Assembly: GCA_946811695.1 (NCBI GenBank)
Contig: OX328123.1
Location: forward strand, 155,721,580-155,785,579
From: Gonocerus acuteangulatus
Lineage: Eukaryota > Arthropoda > Insecta > Hemiptera > Coreidae
Reading direction: 5' to 3'
DNA length: 64,000 nt
Part shown: positions 21,899-32,799 of the stretch, piece by piece
Position numbering within the stretch: position 1 is the first letter of the stretch
Layout of the letters: each line of letters begins with the position of its first letter
Notes under the pieces: model-generated
The model's input: the letters and a program-made list of their open reading frames with translations, nothing else
Databases searched by the model: none
Told to the model about the DNA's origin: nothing
Position numbers and translations under genes: made by a program

Positions 21899-23520
21899 AG
21901 ATATAAAGTGGAACATAGATAATTCGAACTTCGATAATTCTTCAATTCGAATATTTCTCTCGGTCCCTAGAATTTAGGGCTTAAACAATGTAAAAAAAAA
22001 AAAAATCGTGGTTAATTCGAATTTTTTACGACTCTATGCCTCCACTGGGAAGTGGAAAGAGAGGCGATCGATCTTAAATCTTGTGAAAATATTCTCCCCT
22101 CGGGTAAGAAGGATAGTAAGATACGGATGTAGGGGTTCCGGGACAAGAAGCGCGGCGGTCTCATAGTCTCGTTCTTGGACTCTAGGAGTTCTGATGGGTC
22201 GCGCTTCCTCCGCGATGGGAGGGGTTGTCGTTTTATCCAAGAATTCCCTCCCATCTTCATTTCTTATACAGTTATAAGTCAGCCAGCGCCTTGATCTGTT
22301 TTATTGTTTGTGCCTTGAATTTCTGGTGTACAGTAGAGTTCAGTGAGTTGTTGATTTAAGATACTAAAGCCTAGAAGTTATAATACTTTAACGTTGTCAG
22401 AGAAAATAGTTGCGATTAAAGAAGTTGAAAAAGGAATAAAGAAAAAATCTGAAATTGCCATGGAATTCCTCCTAACCTTTTACCAACTTACCTGAAAAAT
22501 AAAGAACAAATTTTTGCCCATGAAAATTACTTTTGGGTCTTTTTGCGAAGACCACATCCAGTTACTTTTGAAGTAGCAGTAGTGATTTATAACAGTTACT
22601 CGTACTCGCTGATAAGCTAACTGATTAGCTTATAGGTTCTTTGCTGGTTATCTACTACTCCTTGACTCGTTATCTACGGTTATAATTCATATTAGATAAT
22701 GGCAAGCAATATTTATTAATAAAAAAGTTAATATGATCAAAATCAATTCTCTCAACTATGAAATAAGTTATTAAGCATTAAAGTTGACTGTTTTGCAGGT
22801 TATGAAGGATAACAAACAATGTCATTTGTGAACAAACATATTTTAATCGTTTTCTCTCTCTTTTTTTGTTGTTGATATTTTACATTTATTAGGTATTACA
22901 TGCTATGCGTTTCCGCTCGCTACGCTCCGCTCCGCTCGCTCAAGAAGATATCAAAACCCTAGTCAATCCAACTCGCAATTAATAGAATTACATTAATTTT
23001 ACCGACTCTAGTCCATCCAACTCGCTAAAATTAATAGGATTCCATTAATTTTTCCGTGTAAGAAACCAATCCCTTTTTCTTTGTCAGGAACATCGCGAAC
23101 AAATTGTAAAAGACTCATTTTTCTCACTAACATAAACAGAGCTGTTTCATAAACATAAGCTAATTCACTGTTGAAGGTTACTTTACTCCCAGCAAGAACC
23201 AAAGCAATTGGTCATCGGAATCCTCCAATAGGAAGGCAAAGGAGTTATGCGCATGCGCTGAATCACTGATACAATCGCAAAAAGACCCTTACTTTTTTTC
23301 AAAACCATAGACTTTTATTGTTACTTTTTTGATAAATTATTTCTTACTTACGAACGTAATCATCAATTCAAGAAATGTTGTAATTCTTTCAATAAAATGT
23401 ATTTTTTTAAATTAAAAAATGTGATGATTTATTTTGAAAAACTTTTGTAATTCAAATTTTAGATAATTGGAACTTTTTTATCGGTCCCTAGGGGTTCGAA
23501 TTATCCAAGTTATACTGTAT
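21899..23520. mobile_element. Pogo/Tigger-like relic, interrupted by M1
   Basis: The right end inverted reads TACAGTATAACTTGGATAAT then TCGAACCCC; the left end is a diverged version with ATAATTCGAA and GATAATTCGAA. Both carry a CGGTCCCTAG block. Tigger-type elements have such ends, but no transposase remains. M1 copy 4 sits inside at 22535-23288. Confidence 0.45.
22535..23288 (+). mobile_element. M1 MITE, copy 4, damaged right TIR
   Basis: Perfect 8-bp duplication TTACTTTT (22527-22534 and 23289-23296). The right TIR lost about 37 bp: sequence passes from GATACAATC directly to GCAAAAAGACCC. So the deletion happened after insertion. Confidence 0.92.
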
Positions 23521-23980
23521 TGTACACTTAGACACTGCTCATCACAAAGAATATAACCAAAATAAGCATTTTCTTCTTTTCATCACTTTTCCAAGAACAT
23601 AAATTTTTTTGGAACATTTCTTAAAATCTTTATCTATCCTACCTACTAGGTAGATAAAATAAAATTGGCGAAGTTATGGCGCCAATTAAAAGACAACATT
23701 CAATTATTCAATTTATTTGATTTTAAAGATATCGAAGTGCGGTTTGCAGCAAAGTGTTTGTCTTTTAATTCCCTTCAAAATAATGTCCATAATAATAGGG
23801 GTCATCAGCAAACCCCAACATTTTATCTACCGCCGAGCGCACATGCGCGGTAAATATATTTAATAATCGACATATTTAGAAAGCTTAGGTACAGCCCTAA
23901 AACTTTTACCTCTGACTTTTTTTTCACAGACCAACCCGTTTGGCCGCAAAATTAGTTTGAGCCGTCTTATTTGGGACACC

Positions 23981-23981
<1 letters not shown>
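23521..23981. other. Intergenic, no gene seen
   Basis: CTACCTACTAGGTAG near 23638 is a small palindrome. 23950-23985 ends in GGACACCCTG next to the TA tract, resembling the GGGTGTCC terminus common in arthropod repeats. Confidence 0.4.

Positions 23982-24042
<61 letters not shown>
23982..24042. repeat. (TA)n microsatellite
   Basis: About 29 TA units at the 3' side of the minus-strand E element. Confidence 0.95.
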
Positions 24043-24045
<3 letters not shown>

Positions 24046-25006
24046 TGTTCAAAAATGATCCGATTTTGATGAAATTTGGTACAAAAATCTTTCGTCTAAT
24101 TTGAAAGGTCAAGTTGGTTAACAAGCAGAATCCGTCCATCGGAAGATGGTTTTTGGGGCGAAATTCGCGCGAAAAAATCTTAACGCTTACGTTTCCGAGC
24201 ACTTATGCTTGCAGGTACTCGTTTTATAGGTTTCTTAACGTAGAAAAACGAATGAAACCATTTTTAAAGCGATATCTGTAACCGTTTTCGAGAACCATTG
24301 AAACACCTACTTTTCCAAACTAATTTTCAGTTTGGGTATTCAGAAACGATTAAATGAGTTGAAACTTGTCCAGGACGTTTAATATTCATCTAGCCGATGA
24401 TAGATAAATTTTGGTTCCGATTGGACTTAAGGAAGTTCTAGAAATAAAATATTTCATTAACAAGCATGAAATGTTTTGGGGTTTTCGTATATTTTCTAAA
24501 ATATCTCGAAAACGGTTGGAAATCTTGAGAAGCGGAAGGCTACCATTCGAAAGGTTACTAAATGCTCTACAAAAAAGATTCTGAAGCAATTTTTGATTAG
24601 GCGATGTCCATCGGAGAATAAGTTCTAAAAACCTCAAATCTGTTTGTTATGTTTTTTTGAACGGGTTATTGTCTTTGTTTAAATCATTTTTTAATTGTTT
24701 TTTTTTATATTGCATTTATCTGTAAAATGAGTATTATAGTAAAAGAAAATAAGAAACAGTAAGTAGGGTGTTTCTCGAGCGAAACTTGAAAAGGCCAGAG
24801 GTTCAGGTATGAGGTATGGACCCTTTCAACCGTGACCTATTTGGGATCATAAATTACGAGTATTTCATGAAAGGTCTAACCAAAATTATAACTGTTTCTA
24901 TTTCAACCTTTCCAAATGGCATAAGGGATGTGAACGGAACCGCGCTAAGATGATCCCAGTTCCTGGGAGTCGCGACTCCCAGGAAAAAAAAAGTCCGCGG
25001 ACTTTT
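24043..25006 (-). mobile_element. Element E, copy 0 (3'-truncated)
   Basis: Minus-strand copy. The 5' end has AAAAGTCCGCGGACTTTT and later CATCTTAGCGCGGTTCC, both part of the E left-end signature. It ends at the TA tract, after the segment that reads like CCAAATTTCATCAAAATCGG. The 3' hairpin end is missing. Confidence 0.65.
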
Positions 25007-25256
25007 AACTCCAATTGCACTCCAAATGCTTCTCAATTTTCTTCCGTCAACGTTTAGAGTAACTTGCTTTCTCCAGTTGCAGGACCCGAAGAATATCATT
25101 TGCCTTCCGCAGACAGAAATGCGTTATCGCGGAATAACCAGACAGCCGCAAGTCATCGGCATACTTACCAGTTAGGCGCATATCAAATTCGAATATAAAT
25201 ATTGCGTGACCGTTACCTTAGTCAAGAGCGTTAATGTGTATTCTAGGAAGCCTACG
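25007..25256. other. Intergenic, no gene seen
   Basis: Short single-copy stretch without a feature. Confidence 0.4.
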
Positions 25257-25572
25257 TTTTTAACCAGTCTCGTAACAGGCCTGAGGGGCATATACTATAC
25301 AGGTATCTGATTCTTGACCATACGGCATACCATGGAGACAGTGTGGTCAGTACTATGCTCCGGCCGACTGATTTTTCCCCTTTGCTGCTTCAACTGCTAG
25401 AGTCATTAGCACCCAAGGTCCCCATTGATAAATTAATTACGGCCAGGGAGGCCGAATTCAACCCACGAACGAAGACTCAAGAAAAAAAATCTTTAGTGCT
25501 TGCTCGGGATTTGAACTCAGGTCCTCCAGCTTATTAGTCCAGTGCTCTACCACTGAGCTATACTCGCCCACA
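25257..25572 (-). mobile_element. tRNA-derived SINE, family B, fullest copy
   Basis: Read on the minus strand: GGGCGAGTATAGCTCAGTGG (A-box) and CCTGAGTTCAAATCCC (B-box), then CGGCCTCCCTGGCCG, TGGGGACCTTGGGTGC, CCGGAGCATAGTACTG and a 3' part with CTGTTACGAGACTGG. The anticodon stem does not pair well, so this is a SINE head and not a tRNA gene. Confidence 0.8.
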
Positions 25573-25613
25573 CATTTATAATATAGTTTTATAAACTAAG
25601 ATGCTATCGAACA

Positions 25614-25883
25614 TGGGCGTATATAAGGAGGGCTGGGGGGGGGCTGCAGCCCCTCCCGAAATTTTCATTTGATGGTAAAAATTTGTCATAAAAACCTTAA
25701 AAATAAATTAAATAAGATCACTTAGTTAATAAAAAAAAGTTTATTTTAGGTGTAATAGCGTTTTAGTTGCCTAAAACTATTCCAAGCTCTAATTTTTTCA
25801 TATTACATACACCAGAAATGATTTCAGCCCCCCACCCCCCCGAAATTTTCCCAGCTCCCCCCGAAATTATTTCCTATATACGC
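25614..25883. mobile_element. Foldback with G/C-run ends (G1)
   Basis: Begins GGGCGTATATAAGGAGGGCT followed by long G and C runs, ends CCCCGAAATTATTTCCTATA and TACGC inverted. Copy 43538-43705 shares the interior (TTTATTTTAGGTGTAATA, GTTGCCTAAAACTATTCC). No ORF. Confidence 0.65.
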
Positions 25884-25999
25884 ACAAGCTATCGAATTTA
25901 TCAATGGTCACTAATAGTTAGAATTATCAATTTTAGGGATCCTCCCCCCCCCCCACCCCGAATAAGGAGGAAACCCGCTCTCTCCCCGGCTCAGACATG

Positions 26000-26290
26000 G
26001 TCCGAGTTTTATGTTTGGCACAAAAATATTTTGTTCTATATCAAAAGCTCCATTTTGTTAATCAGCAGAATCCGTCCACCGGAACATGGTGTTTGGAGCG
26101 AAATTCGCCCTAAAAAATCGTAACGAGTTCATATGATTGCAGGTACTCGGTCTAAAGGTCCCTTAACGTAGGAAAATGAATGAAGCGATATCTGTAACAG
26201 TTTAGGAGAAAAATTGATGCAACTACTTTTCAAAACTAATTTTTAGATCGGGGTTTATATCGAAAGTACTCCGTCAATTAGTTTTGTTGG
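26000..26290 (-). mobile_element. Element E fragment
   Basis: Internal E sequence on the minus strand: CAGAATCCGTCCACCGGAAC, GCGAAATTCGCCC, and a GATATCTGTAACAG block. Ends are missing. Confidence 0.6.
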
Positions 26291-26630
26291 AGTTTCTTTT
26301 TGGTGTGAGCCTAATCAATAATGGCGGTTCTTTTCCAGGAATAACTGCTTGGTTTTGTGTTGATAATCTGCCTCCAGGCCGATGGCGGTTGTTGGAGAAT
26401 GTAATTTTGGCCTTGTATCATCGAAAGGGTTAATCCGTGGGTTTGGTGCCCCCCCCCTTCAAGCCAATATTGGCTGTGCTTTATTGCTCAGAACAGTTCA
26501 TTCGAAAAACAATCATTACATAACTTGATAGTATGCAATCATAATAAATGAGTTTATGAGTTTTGAGCGAGGAATCCCGGTTATGACACAATCCAGAACT
26601 GCCGACAAAACCCATAGATTAAATACTTTT
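26291..26630. other. Intergenic, no gene seen
   Basis: Nothing supportable; C-run at about 26450. Confidence 0.4.
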
Positions 26631-27332
26631 GTACTTACGAACTAGCTTCACCAGGTTGGAGAGAAGTGGGTCTCATTCAGGGATCCAGATTATGAAATGA
26701 GAATTCCATTGATGTTGTGGCAATATGGCAATGGAAAGACCACTTATTAATATTATCAACGAGTTGGATTGACTAGAGTTTCGATGTAACCTTGAGCAAG
26801 CGGAAATGCATAGCAATTATGCCATTAACATAAGTGCTACTGGTTTTCCAGGTTATATAACATTATCACTTATGTTAATGGCATAATTGCTATGAGTTTC
26901 CGCTCGCTACGCTCGCTCAAGGTTATAGCAAAACTGTAGTCAATCCAACTCATTGATAATATAGATCACTGGTTTTTCGGTGGAAAATGGGCCGATATGC
27001 TAGTTAAGAAATGTTAGGAATGGTTAGTTTGGTAAACTTTCCCACTGTCTGAATTGCATCTTTTTCAGTCGCATGTAAATCCCTAAGACTCATTTTCCTA
27101 GGCGAAAGAAGAACAGCACAAAGGGCGTAAACACACTAAGAACTCAAACAAGAAACAATAGAGCCAACGGCCATAGCCACTTTGAATACACCGGTTCCCG
27201 TATATCACCGAAGTTAAGCAACGTCGGGCGTGGTCAATACCTGAATGGGTGACCGACCACGTGCTGTTGGCATTATAAAAGGGTGGCAACCTATAGGTAG
27301 CCCGGCGCTAATGGCCAAGTTGTAGATGCACC

Positions 27333-27385
<53 letters not shown>

Positions 27386-27602
27386 ATAAATAAATAAAAA
27401 AAACAAAAAAACAATAGAATAGAACTTGCGTAAAAGAAATGTAAATCTAAAAGTGAATAGCGTTAAAAACAGTAAGTGAACAAAAGGGTTATTAGAAAGA
27501 ACAGCCAATGGAATTGCCCATAGGAAATGCCTTCTTTGATGATCCAGATCACTGAACGAGAGTCACTTCTCTCTAACCTGGTGAAGCTAGTACGTAAGTA
27601 TC
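26631..27602. mobile_element. M2 inverted-repeat element, long copy with nested SINE
   Basis: Left end GTACTTACGAACTAGCTTCA then CCAGGTTGGAGAGAAGTG; right end is its inverted copy at 27545-27602. Inside, 26747-26833 and 26871-26961 form a second inverted repeat built from the GAGTTGGATTGACTAGAG core. The 5S SINE at 27163 is nested in the right half. Confidence 0.7.
27163..27408 (+). mobile_element. 5S rRNA-derived SINE
   Basis: 27163-27272 is a 5S rRNA-like head: GCCAACGGCCATAGCC, TTGAATACACCGGTTCCCGT, ATCACCGAAGTTAAGCAACG, GAATGGGTGACCG and GTGCTGTTGGC. About ten nucleotides before the closing stem are missing compared with normal 5S. It then runs into a 3' tail with GCGCTAATGGCCAAGTTG and TAGATGCACCGT and about 50 A. 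Perfect 10-bp duplication AAACAATAGA at 27153-27162 and 27409-27418. The duplication and poly-A show this is a retroposed SINE3-type element, not a 5S gene. Confidence 0.92.
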
Positions 27603-28048
27603 AATAATGTTTCCAACTCTGCTTCTTACATAGCAACAGCTGTAAATATTTCTGTCAGCTAATGTCATGTCGCCTTACAAATCCCTTCCATGCTCCTTGT
27701 TCCGGAGTTGGATAATTGGTGTCAGCCAAGAACTGATGAATCAGCTATCTACTTCTGTCTTTTCAGCTCAATTGCCTCTCCGTCCGGTTCTCCATTTATT
27801 CACACCTTCTTGAACTATAGTATTTCCACAATTAGACAGGCTGAGGAGTCTTATTAATTAATGGCTTTAAATTATGGATTAATTAATTAAAACTTCTAAT
27901 AGAGTATGTTTGTTTTGTTTGAGAAATTTCTCAAGTAGGTCGCACTGATTAAACTCTTGAAGTTTTCATCGATCCTACATACTAGATATTAAAAAGCTGG
28001 AACTGCGCCATGTTAGCGCGGTTCCTTTCATATCCCTATTGTCATTAG
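27603..28048. other. Intergenic, partial E end only
   Basis: 28004-28040 carries CATGTTAGCGCGGTTCC and TTCATATCCCTATT, the left-end signature of E, directly before element R. No gene. Confidence 0.4.
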
Positions 28049-28345
28049 TAGAGCCCGGAAGTTAGGCAAAATGCCTTTTTTCATCTGAATGGATATATTG
28101 AAGAATCAGATAGAAATAAATATGTTTTCGTGCATTTAGGAAGTTTAGACAATTTTTATTTTGCCTTTTTTGCTTATTTTAAGATTTAATGCCTTTTTGC
28201 TCATTATGCAATTTTTTTCTGCGATTTAAACATTTAAAAAAGCAAAATGAATTTCCGTTCATCGAAGACAAAAATGGTTGCACAAATTAAATTACATATT
28301 GCCGTCAAAAATATCTATTCGAAAGCTTGTTTTCCCAACCCATGG
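28049..28345. mobile_element. Element R fragment
   Basis: Starts TAGAGCCCGGAAGTTAGGC and follows the inverted sequence of 18525-18819 through GATTTAAACATTT and CCAACCCATGGAT. Confidence 0.65.
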
Positions 28346-28379
28346 ATTTAACCTCTGTAAATTCCGTTAGAACATTTTT

Positions 28380-28560
28380 TGAAGAGAATTTAGTAACCTT
28401 TCGAATGAACACAGTCCACTTACCGTGATTTGCTTAACCATTTTCGAGATATTTTATACCAAGCTCTGAAAACTTTTCGTGTCTATTAATAAAAATTTTG
28501 GAAGCGAGCAGACTAAAGACTCTGTAATATATTCCAAGAATATTTTAATATCTTCCCAAA
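28380..28560 (+). mobile_element. Element E fragment
   Basis: GAATTTAGTAACCTTTCGAA and TTTTCGAGATATTTTATACC match internal E sequence at 29780-29860 and 31225-31300. Confidence 0.55.
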
Positions 28561-28843
28561 GTTTGGGATAAGGTCCTTTTCTTCCCCGGCTGTTGTCGTG
28601 TAACCACAATCATTTCCCACTGAATTAATCTAGCGTGAAATTAAAAAAAAAAAAAAGTTTTAATTTTTTCTTCTCAAGCGCGAATTAATTATTTTCTGAT
28701 GCTACTTACATTTTGATGTATTATTGTTAGCATATGCAATTTATAATCATTATGTAAATAGATGGCTTCCTTTTATTATAATTTTAATAAGTCTTCAGAA
28801 AAGAATTATTAGTGAAAAAACGTTACTAGGAGGTAAAAGTAAG

Positions 28844-28847
<4 letters not shown>
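28561..28847. other. Intergenic, no gene seen
   Basis: AT-rich, no supportable ORF. Confidence 0.4.

Positions 28848-28848
<1 letters not shown>

Positions 28849-28899
<51 letters not shown>
28849..28899. repeat. (TA)n microsatellite
   Basis: About 25 TA units. Confidence 0.95.
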
Positions 28900-28903
<4 letters not shown>

Positions 28904-28990
28904 AATAATAATTTATTTATGGGTACCTGCAAAGGGGAAGTGCTTAGTAATTACCACACACTATCTGCCTTGTGCGCTGTATGATTAAAT
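28900..28990 (+). mobile_element. SINE family B, deleted remnant
   Basis: TTTATTTATGGGTACCTGC, CAAAGGGGAAG, CCACACACTATCTGCC and GTGCGCTGTATG match the family B body with internal gaps. Confidence 0.4.
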
Positions 28991-29033
28991 AAAAGTCCGA
29001 CTCGCAGGAACTGCGTCATCTTAGCGCGGTTCC

Positions 29034-29036
<3 letters not shown>

Positions 29037-29092
<56 letters not shown>

Positions 29093-29238
29093 GGCACATC
29101 TACATCTAGGTCATTAGCGCCGACATCCAGGGTGTAGCGAGGAATTTCACCAGCGAGCCGTGGGATGGATTGGGAATCGAACCCACCATCTCCCGCTTAT
29201 GAATCCAAGGCGCTAGCCATTAGACCACGGGAGACCCC
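29037..29238 (-). mobile_element. tRNA-derived SINE, family A, copy 3
   Basis: Poly-T of about 54, then the inverted tail and tRNA-like head as at 18012-18197. It interrupts E copy 1. Target duplication CGGTTCCAGT (29027-29036) against CGGTTCCTGT (from about 29238), one mismatch. Confidence 0.9.
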
Positions 29239-30317
29239 GGTTCCTGTTCATATCCCTATTCTCATTTGAAAAGCATAGAATAGAAACAGATAATATTTTC
29301 CTCGGCCATTGTTCAAAGGGTTTTATGGCTATACCTGGGGTCAGGTCCGCAAGACCCTAGAATCCTCTTCTACCGATACTTCATTTCATACGTTTCAATG
29401 AATTGGAAAATCTCAAATATTTTCACACATTCCTGTGTTCTTTTACTATAGTAATAATTCTACGGATAAAATCAATTAAAAAATAAAATAAAAAAACCAA
29501 CAGCATAAAGGCAATTGAAAATATTCAAAAGACGTCATCGAATCTTTTTCTCTTGGCAAGCTATATTTCTAACAATGAATTGTTTTTCTTATTTTGCCTA
29601 ATCTGTATTATTGTAAAATACATTATCCAACTATAAGCAATTAAAAAATAACAAGGAATAAAAACAGACAAAAAGAACAGTTCGAATAAGCAAAATCAAT
29701 TACTTTAATGTTTTAAGCACTTATTTCTCCGATTGACATCGCCTAATCAAAACTTTCATCAAAACCTTTTTTGTAGAGCATTTAGTAAGCTTTCTAATGG
29801 TATTCTTTCGTTTACCAAGATTCTCATCCTTTTTCGAGATATTAAGGAAAATATACAAAGTTACCAAAACCTTTTAAGTCTGTTAATAAAATATTTTATT
29901 CTAACCCTTCCTTAACTCCAAACGTAACCAAAATTTCAACATATTAGTTTTGATGAAAGTAGAACATGCAGAAAATGTTTCAACTGAATCCCATGATTCT
30001 AAGTACCCAAACCAAAAACGGTATTCAAAAAATATTTTTCCAATTTTCTCGAAAACGGTTAAAGCTATCGCCTTGAAAATGGTTTCATTCGTTTTCCTAG
30101 CCCAGGAATCATATAAAACGAGTACTTAGAAGCTTGTGAACTCAAAAACGTAAGCGTTACGATTTTTTTTTGCGCGAATTTCGCCCCAAACGCCATCTTC
30201 CAGTAGGCGGATTTTGCTGGTTAACGAACTTGACCTTTCAAATTGGACGAAGGATTTTTGTACCAAATTTCATCAAAATCGGACCATTCGTCTTCTAGCT
30301 AGAGAGCGAACAGACAA

Positions 30318-30350
<33 letters not shown>

Positions 30351-30352
30351 TT

Positions 30353-30407
<55 letters not shown>
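30318..30407. repeat. (TA)n microsatellite in element E
   Basis: TA tract with a short ATAAATAAATATTTACA interruption. Confidence 0.95.
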
Positions 30408-30410
<3 letters not shown>

Positions 30411-30544
30411 AATTTGAACCACCGTTATTTTCGGTCTCTAGGGGTTCTGAAACGCGAAATTTTCTAGTCGGCACTTCCGGATTGTTTCATTGTATCAACC
30501 CTATAAGCGGGGTTCCTCCCTATGGGGGAGGGAGGAACCGCGCT

Positions 30545-31787
30545 AAAAGTCCGACTCGCAGGAACTGCGTCATCTTAGCGCGGTTACGTACATCTCGAAG
30601 AAATGGAATAAATTAGCATCACAAATCACAGGAAACTGACAGCAGCCAACTTACACAGAAGTGGATAATTCTTAACCTGTATAAGTCAATACAATTATGT
30701 ACTGAAAACGTACTTACTCTTTGACTACTGCTGAGAAGGCTCTTCTTAACAACCTCGAAAATTTGTTGTCATTTTAAGTATCTTGTTTTACCAGCAAATT
30801 CGTCTTACTGTTATAATCAACTGTAAATATGTGCTTCATGGCGAGTAAAATTCCATTCTGTCGTGGGTTAAATCTTTCTATAAAATAAGAAATAACGATA
30901 ACTTCAGTTGGAGGCTATGAGGAAGGTTATATAAACAGCAGAATTCAAAACATACTACGTCATCATGATTAGCCATAGCCATCTTGATTACCACAGCCAC
31001 TCCAGACTTATTATTACCTACACCTTACACCGTTTCCTAGCTTATTTTACTACTATACTAATTTTGCTGATAAATGCAATTTAAAACAAGAAAAAAAACA
31101 ATTAAAAAGTGATATAAACAAAGAGAAAACCCCTTTCAAAACAACAAAACAAACATTTTTTAAGTTTTAAGCGCTTACATCTCTGATTGACGTCGCCCCA
31201 TCCAATATTGCTTCAGAACCTTTTTTGTAGAGAATTTAGTAAGCATTCGAATGGTTACCTTCCACTTAGCACGATTTCCTAACCGTTATCGAGATATTTT
31301 CGAAAAATATATGAAAATCTGAAAACGTTTCATGTCTATTAAAAAATATTTTTTTTCGCATACTTCCTTAACTCCAAATATAACCAAAATTTAAACATCT
31401 TAGTTGGGATTAATTTCCAAGTTGTAGAAAATATTTCAATTGAATCCCGCTATTCTAAGTACTCACAAAAATATAATGACTTACAAAAACATTGATTCCT
31501 CTTTTCTCAGGAACGGTTGCAGATATCGCCTTATAAATGGTTTCATTCGTTTTCTTGTGTTAAGAAACCTATAAAACAAGTATCTGCAAGCATATAAACT
31601 CAAAAACGTAAGCGTTACGATTTTTTTTTGCGCGAATTTCGCCCCAAACACTATTTTCTAGTGGGCGGATTCTAATGGTTAAAGAACTTGACCTTTCAAA
31701 TCAGACGACAGATTTTTGTACCAAATTTCGTTAAAATCGGACCATTTTTGAGCTTGCTAGAGCGCGAACAGACAAGCATATATATAA

Positions 31788-31844
<57 letters not shown>

Positions 31845-32004
31845 TATATACATATATATATATATATACAAATTTGGGCCACCATTTTTCTGATCTATAG
31901 GGCCTGAAACGTGAAAGTTTCTAGTCGGCACTTCCGGATTGGGTCATGAGGTCAACCTCATAAGCGGGTTCTCCCTATGGAGATAGGGAGTAACCGCGCT
32001 AAAA
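30545..32004 (+). mobile_element. Element E, copy 2
   Basis: Left end as copy 1 but continues CGGTTACGTACATC; right end GGGAGTAACCGCGCTAAAA after a hairpin GGTTCTCCCTATGG. About as long as 49328-50743, which it resembles more than copy 1. TA tract at 31796-31869. Confidence 0.75.
31796..31869. repeat. (TA)n microsatellite in element E
   Basis: TA tract with two ACATA interruptions. Confidence 0.95.
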
Positions 32005-32336
32005 ATGAGATACCTCTGCAGCATCTGCCACTCTACGTCCTCATAAAAAGGTATTTTCATTTTTCGTATAAAGGAAGAATATCAATAAAGGCAATTATTC
32101 GATTTTAACAATGTTTATCATTGAGGTAAAATCGGTCTGTATTTTATTAATTACCTTACCGGATTATAATCAGACCAATAAAATGAAGGTAACATATTTA
32201 TTGCCTCAATAAATCCCAGGCTTAAGGCAGACAAGGGGAAATAAAGGGGTTCATGGTACGAAACGAAATGGATTATTTATCGTTAATAAATAACAAGTCT
32301 TTATTATAAGATGGTGACCCTATTTTTCCAATATAT
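32005..32336. other. Intergenic, no gene seen
   Basis: AT-rich, nothing supportable. Confidence 0.4.
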
Positions 32337-32465
32337 TTATCTGTGGCAGAAGGTCAAATTTATAAATAAAAACGCTCACTTTCTTTGCTACTCCTTTATT
32401 CAGCTCTAGAAGTAGCAAAGAAAGTGAGCGTTTTTATAAATTTGACCTTCTTCCACAGATAAATA
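32337..32465. repeat. Long near-perfect palindrome
   Basis: Arms 32337-32391 and 32411-32465 are inverted copies (ACGCTCACTTTCTTTGCTACT at the inner end of the left arm, minus its first base on neither side) around a 19-nt spacer. A few mismatches only. Confidence 0.9.
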
Positions 32466-32616
32466 ACAAAGCCATGAACACACGCAGGACACTTAAATAA
32501 CTTATTATGAGTATTGATCTTGATTAAATTTTCAAAAGTTTTATGAATTGTTTATTTTATATTCTACACCGTATATCGCATTTTAGCCATCTCCTCTAAA
32601 TGTCGTTTTTTTACAA

Positions 32617-32728
<112 letters not shown>

Positions 32729-32799
32729 ATTTATTATAAACTAGCCCATACAAAGGAGCGTTATTATTTCGCTTCATGTACCATGTATTCCGCTTCAAG

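Larger units (their letters stand above)
28991..30548 (+). mobile_element. Element E, copy 1, with nested SINE
   Basis: Left end AAAAGTCCGACTCGCAGG then CATCTTAGCGCGGTTCC; right end a hairpin GGTTCCTCCC...GGGAGGAACC followed by GCGCTAAAA. Interior has AAATTTCATCAAAATCGG, a GAACAGACAAA motif and the TA tract at 30318-30407. No ORF, so non-autonomous. Its last AAAA is also the first AAAA of copy 2: a head-to-tail junction. Confidence 0.75.

Noticed and set aside
25495..25572. tRNA gene on the minus strand
   Set aside because: A- and B-boxes are present but the anticodon stem and acceptor do not pair, and it continues into the SINE B body.
27163..27275. Functional 5S rRNA gene
   Set aside because: About ten nucleotides are missing before the closing stem, a SINE tail and poly-A follow, and a perfect target duplication flanks it.
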